58,035 nucleotides of DNA from JAOAFX01 sp965649105 (GTDB lineage: Bacteria; Hydrothermota; Tepidihabitantia; SM23-42; JAOAFX01): assembly GCA_965649105.1 (NCBI GenBank), contig CBFGJP010000004.1:1-58035 (forward strand), given 5' to 3'. The position numbers were made by a program, and so were the translations under genes. Of this stretch, positions 1-9,315 are shown piece by piece. The first letter of the stretch is position 1, and every line of letters begins with the position of its first letter. Under the pieces are notes generated by a model. The model saw nothing but the letters and a program-made list of their open reading frames with translations, did no database searches and was not told the DNA's origin.

Positions 1-733
1 CAATAATTTTTAAAAAGTCTTTTAGATCGAAATCAAGGCTGAATCTTGCCCAGAGATACAAATAATCATCGGGAATTTCTTCAATCTTTACATTTTTGTA
101 TTCAACATAACCACTTATTGTATCGCCCAGTGAAAGGTAACTATCGATGAGATATAACTTTCCTTTAATGCCTTTAATACCTTTGAAAATTTTGATCCTT
201 TCGTAAAGGTCGTTCAGCCTTAAGGCTTTTAAAATCTTTAGCGAGTCATTGTGGGGTGATAGTTGTAGGAATTCATCAGAATCTACGCCTTGTGTGCTGA
301 GGTTTAAAATAATATCGTTCAAGACGATACTATCGACTTTTAGATAATCGTATTTTTTTATATAATCAAATGCAAGATGGTATGTTTTTCGCTCTATAAG
401 TTTCTGGATGAAAAGATTAAAAATCTCTTCTCTTTTCTGGTGAAATTTGAATGAATCGAAATAGGTGTTACAAGAGATAAAAAACTTACTGAAATCATCT
501 TTTTTATCATAGATTTTAATTAAATAATAAATAGCATCAGGGATTAATGTATCCCGAGGGTTTTCATTGACAAAATTTTCAAAAAAAACCTGGGCAAGCC
601 GATAGTTCTCATTTTCATAATTTTTTAGCGCCGTGTAGAAATCACTGGAGGCAAAAAGAATTTTTGAATGAACGAAAATAATATAAAGTGGCCAAAAACA
701 GAATAAAGATTCCAATCTAAAAATTCTTTTCAT
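1..733 (-). CDS. TPR-like exported protein, partial (3' end outside window)
   Basis: An ATG at 731-733 opens a frame that stays open for 244 codons to the window edge, so the C-terminus is missing. The N-terminus has two basic residues and then a hydrophobic stretch (about residues 9-29, ending LFASS), which looks like a signal peptide or anchor. Just after it comes a helical segment of TPR/YbgF style (FYTALKNYENENYRLAQ), followed by alternating aromatic and charged helices. The start overlaps the stop of the upstream glycosyltransferase gene by 17 nt, so it is the last visible gene of the 6467-to-1 operon. The function is not recognised; an envelope-located TPR protein is an inference from the N-terminus and helix pattern. 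Confidence 0.6.
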   Translation of the reverse strand, partial: MKRIFRLESLFCFWPLYIIFVHSKILFASSDFYTALKNYENENYRLAQVFFENFVNENPRDTLIPDAIYYLIKIYDKKDDFSKFFISCNTYFDSFKFHQKREEIFNLFIQKLIERKTYHLAFDYIKKYDYLKVDSIVLNDIILNLSTQGVDSDEFLQLSPHNDSLKILKALRLNDLYERIKIFKGIKGIKGKLYLIDSYLSLGDTISGYVEYKNVKIEEIPDDYLYLWARFSLDFDLKDFLKII

Positions 734-1814
734 GATAAACATCCATCAAGATTTTCTCCATTACTTCAGCCGAATGGTCCCAGGAAAAATTTTTTGCCCA
801 CTCAGTTGCGGCATTGGAAAACATTTGCCACTTTGTATCATTGGTAAGTATTTCTTTAATTTTCTCAGCAAGTTCTTTTATATCGCCATATTCATAAAGA
901 TAGCCGGTCTTTCCAGTAATCAATGTCTCCTTAAGCCCCGGCGAATTGGCACAGATTACCGGCGTCCCGCAAGCCTGGGCTTCAATTGCGGTCAGTCCCC
1001 AGCCTTCTTTTATTGATGGTTGAACAACAACTCGTGCCTGCCGATAGATGTCATACTTTTCTTTTTCGCTAACAAAACCCTTGAAATCAACTCCCAATTT
1101 CAATATGTCGGCGAGGTTTTTTAATTGCTCTAATGCATCGCCATCACCAACAATTGCCAGTTTTACGGGGAGTTCATACTTTATTAAATTTACTGCCCGC
1201 AAAAGGTGGTCAATAGATTTATATCTTTTTATTCTACCGACATAGAGGACAAGATTTTTATCTCTTTGAATAGTATAATTTTTTTCAAATACAGGTATTC
1301 CGCTATAGACAACCGAGATATTCTGTTTGACACCCATTTTCTTCAAATCATCGGCAGTGCTTTGAGATATGGCAATGAAATGGGAACGGCGATAAAATGC
1401 AGGAATCAAACTTTCCGTTAAGTAAACATAACTTGCAAAAAGAAAGTTTGTTTCTCGATATATCGTTTTTCTGAATAAGTGCATTATCATTATCAAGTTT
1501 TTCTTTTTGGTAAAAACCGGGGAGTAAAATGGAATTTTATTCTGGTCATCAATTATGATATCAATCTTTTTATTTCTTAAAATTGCACGTAAGGCAAACG
1601 GAACAAAAAAGTTAAAATTAAATCTTCTCCCAATACGAATAATTTCAAACCCATCCATTATTTCATATCTTTTCTGTCCGGGTCCCCGGCTGCAGAGTAA
1701 AAAAACTTTGTGCCCCTTTTTAATCAGACGGGAGAATATTTCGTAGAGATAGACTTCGGCACCGCCAGCATAAGGATTTTTCCAGTCCTGCCAGTTAATG
1801 ATGAGAATGTTCAT
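717..1814 (-). CDS. GT4-family glycosyltransferase
   Basis: Retaining GT-B glycosyltransferase of family GT4 (group 1), which should transfer a sugar from a nucleotide-sugar donor to a glycan or lipid acceptor on the cytoplasmic face. The N-terminal acceptor domain begins MNILIINWQDWKNPYAGGAE with the usual glycine-rich loop. The C-terminal donor domain has LVLYVGRI near residue 190 and the EX7E signature at E270-E278 (EGWGLTAIE), then QACGTPVIC. The length of 365 aa is normal. It follows two GDP-mannose pathway enzymes in the same operon, so a GDP-deoxyhexose donor such as GDP-rhamnose is plausible; donor and acceptor cannot be read from sequence. Confidence 0.85.
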   Translation of the reverse strand: MNILIINWQDWKNPYAGGAEVYLYEIFSRLIKKGHKVFLLCSRGPGQKRYEIMDGFEIIRIGRRFNFNFFVPFALRAILRNKKIDIIIDDQNKIPFYSPVFTKKKNLIMIMHLFRKTIYRETNFLFASYVYLTESLIPAFYRRSHFIAISQSTADDLKKMGVKQNISVVYSGIPVFEKNYTIQRDKNLVLYVGRIKRYKSIDHLLRAVNLIKYELPVKLAIVGDGDALEQLKNLADILKLGVDFKGFVSEKEKYDIYRQARVVVQPSIKEGWGLTAIEAQACGTPVICANSPGLKETLITGKTGYLYEYGDIKELAEKIKEILTNDTKWQMFSNAATEWAKNFSWDHSAEVMEKILMDVYHEKNF

Positions 1815-1826
1815 ATTATTGAAAAG

Positions 1827-2753
1827 TTAAGAATTATGGATTTTTGCCCGCCAGTAATTCAATAAATCTTCAATCGTTTTTTCAAATGGGATCTTAGGTA
1901 CCCAACCCGTCAATCGGGAAAATTTTTCACCGTTACCCGATAGTATGGCGATATCGGTTTTGCGCAGTCGCGAAGGATCAATTTTTACTTCAAAATCAAT
2001 CTTTGCAAATTTTTTGAATAAATCTATTGCCTCCTTGAGAGCGTGTGATTGATTTGATGATATATTACAAATTTCTCCGGGCACAAATTTTTCGATAGCA
2101 ATTTTATACGCCGCAACCACATCATTCACATTCATAAACTCTCTTTTGATCTCGACATTTCCAACTTCAATCAAAGGCGCCTTTTTACCCCGTTCTATTT
2201 CCGCAATCTGTCGGGCAATAGAAGGTAGGACAAAATCATCGGATTGCCCTGGTCCGGTATGATTGAAAGGCCTCAATATCATAAAATCAATGTTATTATT
2301 AGCATATTCTTTGCATATCAATTCGCAGGCGTATTTGCTCACCGCATAAGGATTTTTTAGCACAATGGGTGCATCTTCTTTTAGACCTTCACCACCTCCA
2401 TAGACCTCACAGGTTGATATGAAAATAAATTTTATTTTTTTATTTAGCAGCAGAGCGGATTCAAGAAGGTTCACGGTTCCAATTATGTTTGTTTTATATG
2501 TAAATGGACGGTCGATAAAGGATTTTGCCACCGAGCTCACTGCTGCAAGATGGAATATTATGTCAGGATTGTGGGATTTGAGAACTTCACGCACCATATC
2601 ATGATTAATTATATCTAAATCTATATATTTGCCATGCTTTGGTCTTAAAGGTGGATAGCAGGCGGGGATGACCATATCAAGAGTTTCTTTTAGGGCCTTG
2701 ACGAGATGGGAGCCAACAAATCCTTCGGCACCGGTTATGAGAATTCTATTCAT
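1827..2753 (-). CDS. NAD-dependent SDR sugar reductase (GDP-4-keto-6-deoxymannose reductase-like)
   Basis: Extended short-chain dehydrogenase, 308 aa. The Rossmann motif GAEGFVG is at residues 8-14, the STCE motif at 113-116 and the catalytic YxxxK at Y136/K140. RPFNHTGPGQ near 161-170 is typical of the GDP-4-keto-6-deoxy-D-mannose reductase (RMD) and dehydratase group. Its ATG overlaps the stop of the preceding dehydratase gene by 4 nt (ATGA), indicating translational coupling. Inferred role: reduce the product of the neighbouring GDP-mannose 4,6-dehydratase to GDP-D-rhamnose or GDP-6-deoxytalose. A nucleotide-sugar epimerase role is the main alternative. Confidence 0.75.
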   Translation of the reverse strand: MNRILITGAEGFVGSHLVKALKETLDMVIPACYPPLRPKHGKYIDLDIINHDMVREVLKSHNPDIIFHLAAVSSVAKSFIDRPFTYKTNIIGTVNLLESALLLNKKIKFIFISTCEVYGGGEGLKEDAPIVLKNPYAVSKYACELICKEYANNNIDFMILRPFNHTGPGQSDDFVLPSIARQIAEIERGKKAPLIEVGNVEIKREFMNVNDVVAAYKIAIEKFVPGEICNISSNQSHALKEAIDLFKKFAKIDFEVKIDPSRLRKTDIAILSGNGEKFSRLTGWVPKIPFEKTIEDLLNYWRAKIHNS

Positions 2754-3703
2754 GAAATTTTTGAACGCCAGTAATTAAGTAAATCCTGCAATGTTTTATC
2801 AAATGGTATCTCGGGTTGCCAGCCGGTAGCATTTTTTAATTTTTCATTTGAACCGATCAATAATTCTACATCAGAAGGCCGCATACGGCATGGTTCCTGA
2901 ACGATTTTCAAATTGAGATGTGCCATTTCTATTAATTTATTAAGCAGTTCCTTTATTTTTATCCCGACACCGGATGCGATATTATAAACCTCACCCGGCG
3001 TCCCTTTTTTCAAAGAAAGATAATAACCACGAACGACATCGCGTACATCAAGAAAATCCCTTACTGCCTCAAGATTACCAACATAAATAACTGGCTCTCT
3101 TTTTTTCTTTTCGATTTCAATAACCTGACGGGCAAAGTTGGAACTGACAAATACTTCGCCCCGGCGTGGTCCCGTATGATTAAATGCCCGTGTGCGCACG
3201 ATCTTTAATCCATAACTTTTAAAATATTGATAGCCGAGCATATCCTGGGCGATTTTGCTCACCGCATATGGGCTCAACGGTCGAAACGGATTTGTTTCTT
3301 TTATCGGAACTTCATTGGGATAGACCAATCCATATTCTTCACTTGAGCCTGCAATATGAATAAATGGATCGATCTTTAATTCACGCACTCCCTCAAAAAT
3401 ATTTAATTCACCAATGACATTTGTCGTCATGGTTTCTGAAGGGGCACGCCATGAAAATGGCACATAACTCTGGGCGGCGAGATGGAAGATGTAATCTGGT
3501 TTGCATTCGCTCAATACATATTTTACGGCAGATGAGTCCCGAATATCGCATTCAAAAAGTTTAATTTTATGTAGAATATGCTCGATATTTTCCAGGCGGG
3601 AACGCCACTTTATGGTGCCAAAAACTTCAAAATTTAATGATAGAAGATATTCGGCAAGGTGGCTGCCTGCAAACCCGGAAATACCAGTTATAAGCGCCTT
3701 CAT
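2750..3703 (-). CDS. gmd: GDP-mannose 4,6-dehydratase
   Basis: Extended SDR enzyme that converts GDP-D-mannose to GDP-4-keto-6-deoxy-D-mannose, the entry step to GDP-rhamnose, fucose and related sugars. The Rossmann motif GISGFAG is at residues 7-13, the family-typical GSSEEYG with catalytic Ser/Glu at 119-125, YxxxK at Y146/K150, and RAFNHTGPRRGEVFVSS follows. At 317 aa it is slightly shorter than classical Gmd. A strong Shine-Dalgarno (AAGGAGGTTT) precedes the ATG, which overlaps the M23 peptidase stop by 4 nt. It is paralogous to the next gene, which shares its FNHTGP and C-terminal LLNYWR sequences. Confidence 0.8.
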   Translation of the reverse strand: MKALITGISGFAGSHLAEYLLSLNFEVFGTIKWRSRLENIEHILHKIKLFECDIRDSSAVKYVLSECKPDYIFHLAAQSYVPFSWRAPSETMTTNVIGELNIFEGVRELKIDPFIHIAGSSEEYGLVYPNEVPIKETNPFRPLSPYAVSKIAQDMLGYQYFKSYGLKIVRTRAFNHTGPRRGEVFVSSNFARQVIEIEKKKREPVIYVGNLEAVRDFLDVRDVVRGYYLSLKKGTPGEVYNIASGVGIKIKELLNKLIEMAHLNLKIVQEPCRMRPSDVELLIGSNEKLKNATGWQPEIPFDKTLQDLLNYWRSKIS

Positions 3704-4464
3704 AAACCTCCTTTTTTTTCAACCTTTGCCGGCAAATATGCCATGGGGTCGACGGGTTGTCCTTTAAAGATTACTTCGTAATGGAGATGAGGAGATGTTG
3801 ATTTACCGGTTGAGCCAAGTAATCCAATAATTTTTCCACCGGTCACCTGATCTCCATATTTAACAAACAGGGAATTAAGGTGCCCATAAAAAGTTTTGTA
3901 ATTTACACTATGTTCAATTACAATATAATTACCATATAATGTGTCCCAACCAACCGAAACAACTTTACCACTGCCCGCGGCAATAACCGGTGAATAGGAA
4001 GGAGCCGCAATATCAATGCCCTTGTGGATTTCGTCAAATTTTCTTGAAATTTGTCCGATAACCGGGAGAAGCGAAGGCAAATTTTCTGCTGACCCTTCAT
4101 TGGCCAACTCTTTTTCGTACTTGCTTTCCGTCTTATCTACCACCGGTGTTACTGCAGAGGGGGTTTTATCAATACCTAACATATTCTTGATCCTTTGATT
4201 TTCTGCCTCGCTGAGTTCTAACTTTTTCTTAATGGTTTCAAGTTTGCTGAATTCTTTTTCTATTTCCGTCAGGCGTCTTTTTAATAACTCAAGTTCAACC
4301 ATTTTGTATGACAGGGTTCCGTATTTTACAAGTCCGACAACCAGAAAGACGATGATTATTATTAATATGGTCAACAGCGTATAGAACAGTTTTTTTGATA
4401 AAAAAATGTGGTGCGAGACCGAAGAATCGGTTGTGGAGAAGACGATCGAAAATCCTTTTTTCAT
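3700..4464 (-). CDS. Membrane-anchored M23 (LytM-type) metallopeptidase
   Basis: Probable peptidoglycan hydrolase, or activator of one, anchored in the inner membrane. One transmembrane segment lies at about 26-47, a coiled coil with heptad-like Leu/Ile/Glu/Lys at about 52-98, then a linker and a C-terminal M23 domain. Zinc ligands H147 and D151 (HKGID) and H228 (HLH) and the active-site H195 (YGHL) are all present, so the domain looks catalytic. The coiled-coil plus LytM architecture resembles EnvC/NlpD-type division factors and M23 proteins encoded near bactofilins. It starts one base after the M42 peptidase stop and overlaps gmd by 4 nt. Confidence 0.85.
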   Translation of the reverse strand: MKKGFSIVFSTTDSSVSHHIFLSKKLFYTLLTILIIIIVFLVVGLVKYGTLSYKMVELELLKRRLTEIEKEFSKLETIKKKLELSEAENQRIKNMLGIDKTPSAVTPVVDKTESKYEKELANEGSAENLPSLLPVIGQISRKFDEIHKGIDIAAPSYSPVIAAGSGKVVSVGWDTLYGNYIVIEHSVNYKTFYGHLNSLFVKYGDQVTGGKIIGLLGSTGKSTSPHLHYEVIFKGQPVDPMAYLPAKVEKKGGL

Positions 4465-5466
4465 TTATTTTTCAAAACCCTGTTCTGCACATGAAATCAA
4501 TAGTCTAACTGTTGCGTTTACATCATTTATATCGCAGACTTCATTGGGTGAATGGATATACCGCGTGGGAATAGAAAGCACGCCACTCTGGATGCCTTCT
4601 CTAATTACCTGGATTACGGCGGCATCCGTAGTTCCCCTTTCCAGAATTTCAAGTTGATAGGGGATTTTTAATCGCCGGGCATATGAAATCAAATTTTCTT
4701 TTATAAAAGGATGGGCAATAAATGCACTGTCCATTATCTTTATTGCAACCCCTTTTCCCAGTTCTACCACCATTCGGAATGATTCAGGCGTATCACCGGT
4801 TCCGGTTACATCCACCGCAATGGCATAATCAGGATTAATTCCAAATGCACTCGTTCTGGCACCACGCAGGCCAACCTCCTCTTGTGTAGAAAATACAAAA
4901 TACAGGTCATGCTTATTATTTTTTGTCTTTTTAATTGTTTCAATCAAACAATAACAGCCGATACGATCATCGAGTGCCTTCGCGATTATTTTGTCGTTAA
5001 CAATTTCGGTTTCTTGATAGAATGATGCAATATCACCGATTTTAATCATTTCTTCGGCTTCTTTTTTATCACGAGCACCAATATCAATATAAAAATTATC
5101 AAGTCCCGGTGGCTTCGGTGTTTCCGGTTTTGTTTCAACACCAATGACACCGATTACGCCATTTTCAAAAAGCACACGATGATGCAGAATTTTTTCAGGA
5201 AAGATGCCCCCGACACTGGCAAATCTAAGAAATCCCTTATTATCAATGTGTTTTATAATCAATCCTATTTCATCCATATGGGCGCAGAACATCAATTTTT
5301 TTGCATTCTTTTTATTTTTCGCCTGGATATGGGCGATTAAATTACCCAGGGCGTCGGTCTTTATATCATTGCAAAACTTCTTTATTTCCGATTTTATTAA
5401 AAACCGAATTTTTTCTTCCCTCCCCGATGGACCATAGATTTCAGTAAGATTTTTGATTAACTCCAT
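4465..5466 (-). CDS. M42 family aminopeptidase (glutamyl aminopeptidase-like), second copy
   Basis: Cytosolic dinuclear-metal aminopeptidase of MEROPS M42, a family of large tetrahedral particles that trim short peptides. Metal and catalytic residues are visible: H63 and D65 in HMDEIG, D166/D167 in ALDDRIG, E196/E197 in EEVGLRGA, D219 in AVDVTG and the C-terminal His in YIHSPNEV. The length of 333 aa is standard. Its first 10 nt overlap the end of the upstream M42 gene, with which it forms a tandem paralogous pair. Family members differ in specificity (Glu/Asp, Leu, Lys), so the pair may divide substrates or form mixed particles; this is inference. Confidence 0.85.
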   Translation of the reverse strand: MELIKNLTEIYGPSGREEKIRFLIKSEIKKFCNDIKTDALGNLIAHIQAKNKKNAKKLMFCAHMDEIGLIIKHIDNKGFLRFASVGGIFPEKILHHRVLFENGVIGVIGVETKPETPKPPGLDNFYIDIGARDKKEAEEMIKIGDIASFYQETEIVNDKIIAKALDDRIGCYCLIETIKKTKNNKHDLYFVFSTQEEVGLRGARTSAFGINPDYAIAVDVTGTGDTPESFRMVVELGKGVAIKIMDSAFIAHPFIKENLISYARRLKIPYQLEILERGTTDAAVIQVIREGIQSGVLSIPTRYIHSPNEVCDINDVNATVRLLISCAEQGFEK

Positions 5467-6467
5467 TTTGCTCCTTTTAAAATTTTTTCCATTGTTAAAG
5501 ATAATAATTTGATGCAGTTTTTAATATCGTTCATTGATGCCATGGAAATAGGTGAATGTATGTATCGTGCAGGTGTGGAAATGACAATTGAAGGGATGCC
5601 ATCTCTTGTTATATGCATCACACCAGCATCTGTACCACCGATCATTGGTTGTTTATACTGATAGGAAATGCGGTATTTCTTTGCTGTGTTTTCAAATATC
5701 TTTAACAGATTTCTATCACACATAATTGTTGCATCCGCAATCGTCAATGTCGGTCCGTTCCCCAATCTTGGATACAACGGCAGATCCTTCTTTTCCGGAA
5801 ATTCGCCGGACCCGGTCGTGTCCACGGCAATCGCTATATCAGGATTTATCCGAAACGCAACAATCCTTGCACCACGCAGGCCAACCTCTTCTTGCACTGT
5901 AAAGGCATAATAACCGGGAATATCAGTATTTTTAATCAATTCCATCAAAATATAACAACCGATTCGATTATCAAATGCCTTACCATAAATGATTTCACCC
6001 TCTTTTTTGAATTTGGTATCAAATGTTGCCATATCACCAATTTGAATTAGTTTTTCTACTTCCTCGCGGGAACCTGCACCGATATCAATAAAGAGTTCTT
6101 TAGTTTGGGGTATTTTGTCCATCTCGCCGCGTTGAGTGAGATGGATGGGTTTGTGCCCTATAACACCGGGTATATTCTTCGCACCAACGATTACCCTTTT
6201 CGCAAGAATCGTCTGACTTCTTAAACCGATAGTTTTAAATCTTAACAGTCCATTTTTTTCAATGGTGGTAATCATCATTCCGACCTCATCCATATGGGCG
6301 GCAAGGAGAATCTTGGTTTTGTTGTGTTTCCCTTTGCGGGCGATTAAATTACCATAATTGTCTTCGATTAACTCATCTACATATGGATAAATATGTTCTT
6401 TAATAAAAGACCTAACTCGATCTTCATCCCCGCTCACACCACTTATCTCGCATAGTTCTTTTAGCAT
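5457..6467 (-). CDS. M42 family aminopeptidase, first copy (operon head)
   Basis: 336-aa M42 metallo-aminopeptidase with HMDEVG (H58, D60), AFDNRIG, EEVGLRGA, AVDTTG and the C-terminal RYIHSP motif. The bridging-Asp region reads FDNRIG here and LDDRIG in the neighbouring copy. It is the first gene of the long minus-strand operon. The ATG lies 5 nt from the -10 hexamer of a consensus promoter, leaving no room for a Shine-Dalgarno, so the message should begin at or next to the start codon. The whole operon links peptide turnover with wall hydrolysis and GDP-sugar synthesis. Confidence 0.85.
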   Translation of the reverse strand: MLKELCEISGVSGDEDRVRSFIKEHIYPYVDELIEDNYGNLIARKGKHNKTKILLAAHMDEVGMMITTIEKNGLLRFKTIGLRSQTILAKRVIVGAKNIPGVIGHKPIHLTQRGEMDKIPQTKELFIDIGAGSREEVEKLIQIGDMATFDTKFKKEGEIIYGKAFDNRIGCYILMELIKNTDIPGYYAFTVQEEVGLRGARIVAFRINPDIAIAVDTTGSGEFPEKKDLPLYPRLGNGPTLTIADATIMCDRNLLKIFENTAKKYRISYQYKQPMIGGTDAGVMHITRDGIPSIVISTPARYIHSPISMASMNDIKNCIKLLSLTMEKILKGAKWS

Positions 6468-6472
6468 AAATA

Positions 6473-6500
6473 ATTATATTTAAGAAAATAACGTTGTCAA
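6473..6500 (-). promoter_or_regulatory. Consensus sigma70-type promoter, leaderless, for the M42 operon
   Basis: On the minus strand a perfect TTGACA (6495-6500) and a perfect TATAAT (6473-6478) are separated by 16 bp. Only 5 nt separate the -10 box from the ATG at 6467, so transcription should start at or within a base or two of the start codon. Confidence 0.8.
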
Positions 6501-6621
6501 CCGCGGGCAGTTCTAAATCTTCTTATTTTAATACCTTTGTGATGTGATGATTCACGTCAATAACCAATTCATAATATCACAATCACGAGTTTATCAATGA
6601 ACTTTTTTGTTACCGGATCCA

Positions 6622-7992
6622 TCAATACAAAATAAACCAAAGCCAGATATTGCAAATATATTTATTTTTCTTTGAATTAGGATTATGTTCGAAATTATTC
6701 ACATAGCGTTTGCCGGCCTCTATATTAAAAAAGAGTCTTGGGTTAATGTAAATTTCGATTCCCGGTAAGAAACTGAAACTTTTTTCTACAAACCCGGATG
6801 GAAATTCAGGATAGGCTGGTCCGCGCTCAATTTCATACGGTAAGTATATACTTCCCTCACCTTTTCGGACAAATTCAATTTCCATTTTGGGAAATATTTT
6901 TTTATTATTAAAAAATTTAACAACAAATGACAGCCTATCTGCATCGTTGCCGAGTGGGAAACCCAAACAGATTGAATCATCTTCATAAGTATTTTCCGGT
7001 ATGAAATGGGTGTATACCCATTTATCGACAAAGGTATAATTTAACTTAAAGAATATTTTTTCAAATATAATTTTTTTAATACCGACCTGGAATCCAAGTT
7101 TATGTGGATATTCAGTATATCCTTGTGGTGGTTCACTGAACTGATAATCGTCAATGAGAAATTCACCAAACAAAATCGTATTGGAAAAATTTATTGCGCT
7201 ATCAAAAAGCCACATTATATTATCATTCCTGTTCATTCCCCACTGACTTAGATAATAAGGCAGAAAAAAATTTAGATATAATGGTTCTATTCCATCACAC
7301 CAGAGAATGCTTTCGGAAAATCCCAACTGGATATTATTTAGATTCAATCCGATCCGGTGGGTCGAAATAAAGCGCATCTTTCGGGGGTCGAGTATCGAAA
7401 AAGTTGCATTGAAAATGTAATATTTATCTGCGTATGTTAAGATATAGCCATCATATCCTTCTCTTGCTGGTGATAGAAGGAGACTGTGTTCATCTCCGAA
7501 ACCAAGCAATAAATTTCTTCTACCTATGGTCAATTGGACTTTTTTATCATTAAGTTTTACATAACCTTCATTCAAATATGCCTGGACAATCTCTTTCCAG
7601 GGTCTGGGACCGGCGTGATCAGGATTTGAACTAAAATGAAATCTTATGCCCTGGGCAAACGAAATATTATTTTTAATCCGTCCTGCTAACTGGAGGTCAA
7701 GGTTGGAATAAAGTTTATCAATTTCCTTTCTCCCGGCACTTATATTGAAAGTTGTATTAAATTCATTTGTTTTTTTCAAGAAAGGTCCGAATGTTGAGAT
7801 TATTTTTTTGTCGATACCGTTGAGTTTTTCTTCCAGAAAGAAAAGCGTGTCAATCTCACAAATTATTTCTTCAATTGCTAATGGTTTCATAACTTTGATG
7901 TGGTTAAATCCCCGGACCTGCAGGTAATCAATTCCAATATTTAAGGGAGAGTCAAAAGGAATGAATGAGTTTATGATAATAAATAAAAACAA
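6622..7992 (-). CDS. Wzi-like outer-membrane beta-barrel protein
   Basis: 456-aa protein rich in alternating aromatic/polar strands and ending in an aromatic residue run (NIWLWFILY), typical of outer-membrane barrels. Residues 157-175 (GRRNLLLGFGDEHSLLLSPA) match the style of the Wzi/capsule-assembly family motif (GR..LRWGPG...LLLSD). In that family the barrel helps attach surface polysaccharide. The start is a TTG at 7992, supported by a strong Shine-Dalgarno (AAGGAGGAG) four bases upstream and by a short hydrophobic N-terminus. It follows the BamA-like gene by 9 nt and is the last gene of the tRNA-Ala/TPR-lipoprotein cluster. Family assignment is by motif only. Confidence 0.6.
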   Translation of the reverse strand: MFLFIIINSFIPFDSPLNIGIDYLQVRGFNHIKVMKPLAIEEIICEIDTLFFLEEKLNGIDKKIISTFGPFLKKTNEFNTTFNISAGRKEIDKLYSNLDLQLAGRIKNNISFAQGIRFHFSSNPDHAGPRPWKEIVQAYLNEGYVKLNDKKVQLTIGRRNLLLGFGDEHSLLLSPAREGYDGYILTYADKYYIFNATFSILDPRKMRFISTHRIGLNLNNIQLGFSESILWCDGIEPLYLNFFLPYYLSQWGMNRNDNIMWLFDSAINFSNTILFGEFLIDDYQFSEPPQGYTEYPHKLGFQVGIKKIIFEKIFFKLNYTFVDKWVYTHFIPENTYEDDSICLGFPLGNDADRLSFVVKFFNNKKIFPKMEIEFVRKGEGSIYLPYEIERGPAYPEFPSGFVEKSFSFLPGIEIYINPRLFFNIEAGKRYVNNFEHNPNSKKNKYICNIWLWFILY

Positions 7993-8001
7993 GGCTCCTC
8001 C

Positions 8002-9315
8002 TTATAGATTTTTTTCTAACAATATATGAAGTTTCCCATCGTCCCAGGTTCCATTTCTGGGTATTGAAAAAATTATTGAGGTGTTAACAAAATTTGTCTT
8101 TGCCTCAATTCCCGCACCATAAGCAAAGGTGTATTTATCATTTAGGTACGCAACATCAACAATTGGATATAGGGGTAATTTTTTGAATTCAATATTTAAC
8201 CATACCGCCTGTTTTACAAGAAACTCATCTTCCATGTAACCCCTCAAACTCTTTGCACCGCCAATTTTAAAATAATCAAAATATTCAAAAATTTCGGTTT
8301 TTGCATAGCGCCAATGTGGTTTAATGAAGAAATTTGCATAACCTATTTCTCCATCATAAAAGAATCTCAATCTCTCGTTATCTCTGAACAAGTAATCAAA
8401 CTTAATAGAATTAAAAAAAATCAAGTCTTCTTTATTAAAATTCCATTCTAAACCTGCACCCAACAGGGTATTTGAATAGCCATAACTGCCGGCATCAGTT
8501 AAATAATTTGTTATTTCGATACCGCTTGTGACGAAAATACTCAGATAATCATTTAATGGTGTATTGAAGACCCCATTTAGTTCTACAAGTCTTGCGGAGT
8601 CATAAGTCCAGATTTTGAGATCGCCTCTAAATATTACCGGAGATAAAATAACTGGTTCGGTAAAGTTAATATTTAATAAATTTTTATTATCTCGGTCAGA
8701 AATATTTGATTCATAATTAAATCGAAACTGGCGCAGGGTTCCAAAGATATTTAATGAAGATAGTTCAAAAACGAAATATTTTTCAGACCGCGCAAAGGCG
8801 CCACCAGCAGAGATATAATCCGTCGATTTTTCTTTTATTTCTAACAGAACAAAATAATTATCGCCCTGCTTTAAAATTTTTTCGGTAACATCGTTGAAGG
8901 TATTTGTTTTCAGAATAGTTTTTTTTATCCGGTGGAGATTTTTCAGGGAAAAATACTGGTCTTTATTTATCCTTGTGATCTTTTTTAGTGGTCCGATTTC
9001 AGTTTTTTTATCTGTTTTAAAGAGATAATCTTTTATGACTATACGATCACCTTCTGTTATATAAAGAATTAACTTCTGTCGGGCATTTTCTAATTTAACA
9101 ATTTCGGGATTGATACTGCAAAACGGAAATCCGGCGTTACAATAAAGGTCGAGGATTTTTTTTATGAAGATTTCAATATCACTATAATTTTTAATTGGTT
9201 TATAGAGGCTAAAAAGATATTCGGTAGAAAAGAATGTATTTCCTTCAATACTAATATCTTGACTGTGAATGCTTATGATGACAATACTCAGGACTGAAAT
9301 AGATATGGCCGCCAT
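8002..9315 (-). CDS. BamA/TamA-like outer-membrane protein (short POTRA region plus barrel)
   Basis: 437-aa Omp85-superfamily member. A signal-like segment lies at 1-19, then two probable POTRA modules at about 20-160 (ISIEGNTFFSTEYL; KLILYITEGDRIVIKDYLF), then a predicted barrel from about 165 to the end. The barrel carries the diagnostic strand-loop motif GGAKSLRGY at 352-360, the counterpart of the conserved (V/I)RGF/Y loop. At this length it has far fewer POTRA domains than BamA (five), so it is more like a TamA/FhaC-type or lineage-specific paralogue. It overlaps the HNH gene by 28 nt and precedes the Wzi-like barrel, whose assembly or partner function it may serve (inference). Confidence 0.75.
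   Translation of the reverse strand: MAAISISVLSIVIISIHSQDISIEGNTFFSTEYLFSLYKPIKNYSDIEIFIKKILDLYCNAGFPFCSINPEIVKLENARQKLILYITEGDRIVIKDYLFKTDKKTEIGPLKKITRINKDQYFSLKNLHRIKKTILKTNTFNDVTEKILKQGDNYFVLLEIKEKSTDYISAGGAFARSEKYFVFELSSLNIFGTLRQFRFNYESNISDRDNKNLLNINFTEPVILSPVIFRGDLKIWTYDSARLVELNGVFNTPLNDYLSIFVTSGIEITNYLTDAGSYGYSNTLLGAGLEWNFNKEDLIFFNSIKFDYLFRDNERLRFFYDGEIGYANFFIKPHWRYAKTEIFEYFDYFKIGGAKSLRGYMEDEFLVKQAVWLNIEFKKLPLYPIVDVAYLNDKYTFAYGAGIEAKTNFVNTSIIFSIPRNGTWDDGKLHILLEKNL

Noticed and set aside
6530..6580. TTGTGAT...ATCACAA as a CRP/FNR-type site
   Set aside because: The half-sites are about 38 nt apart, far more than a real dimer site, and no promoter faces it.
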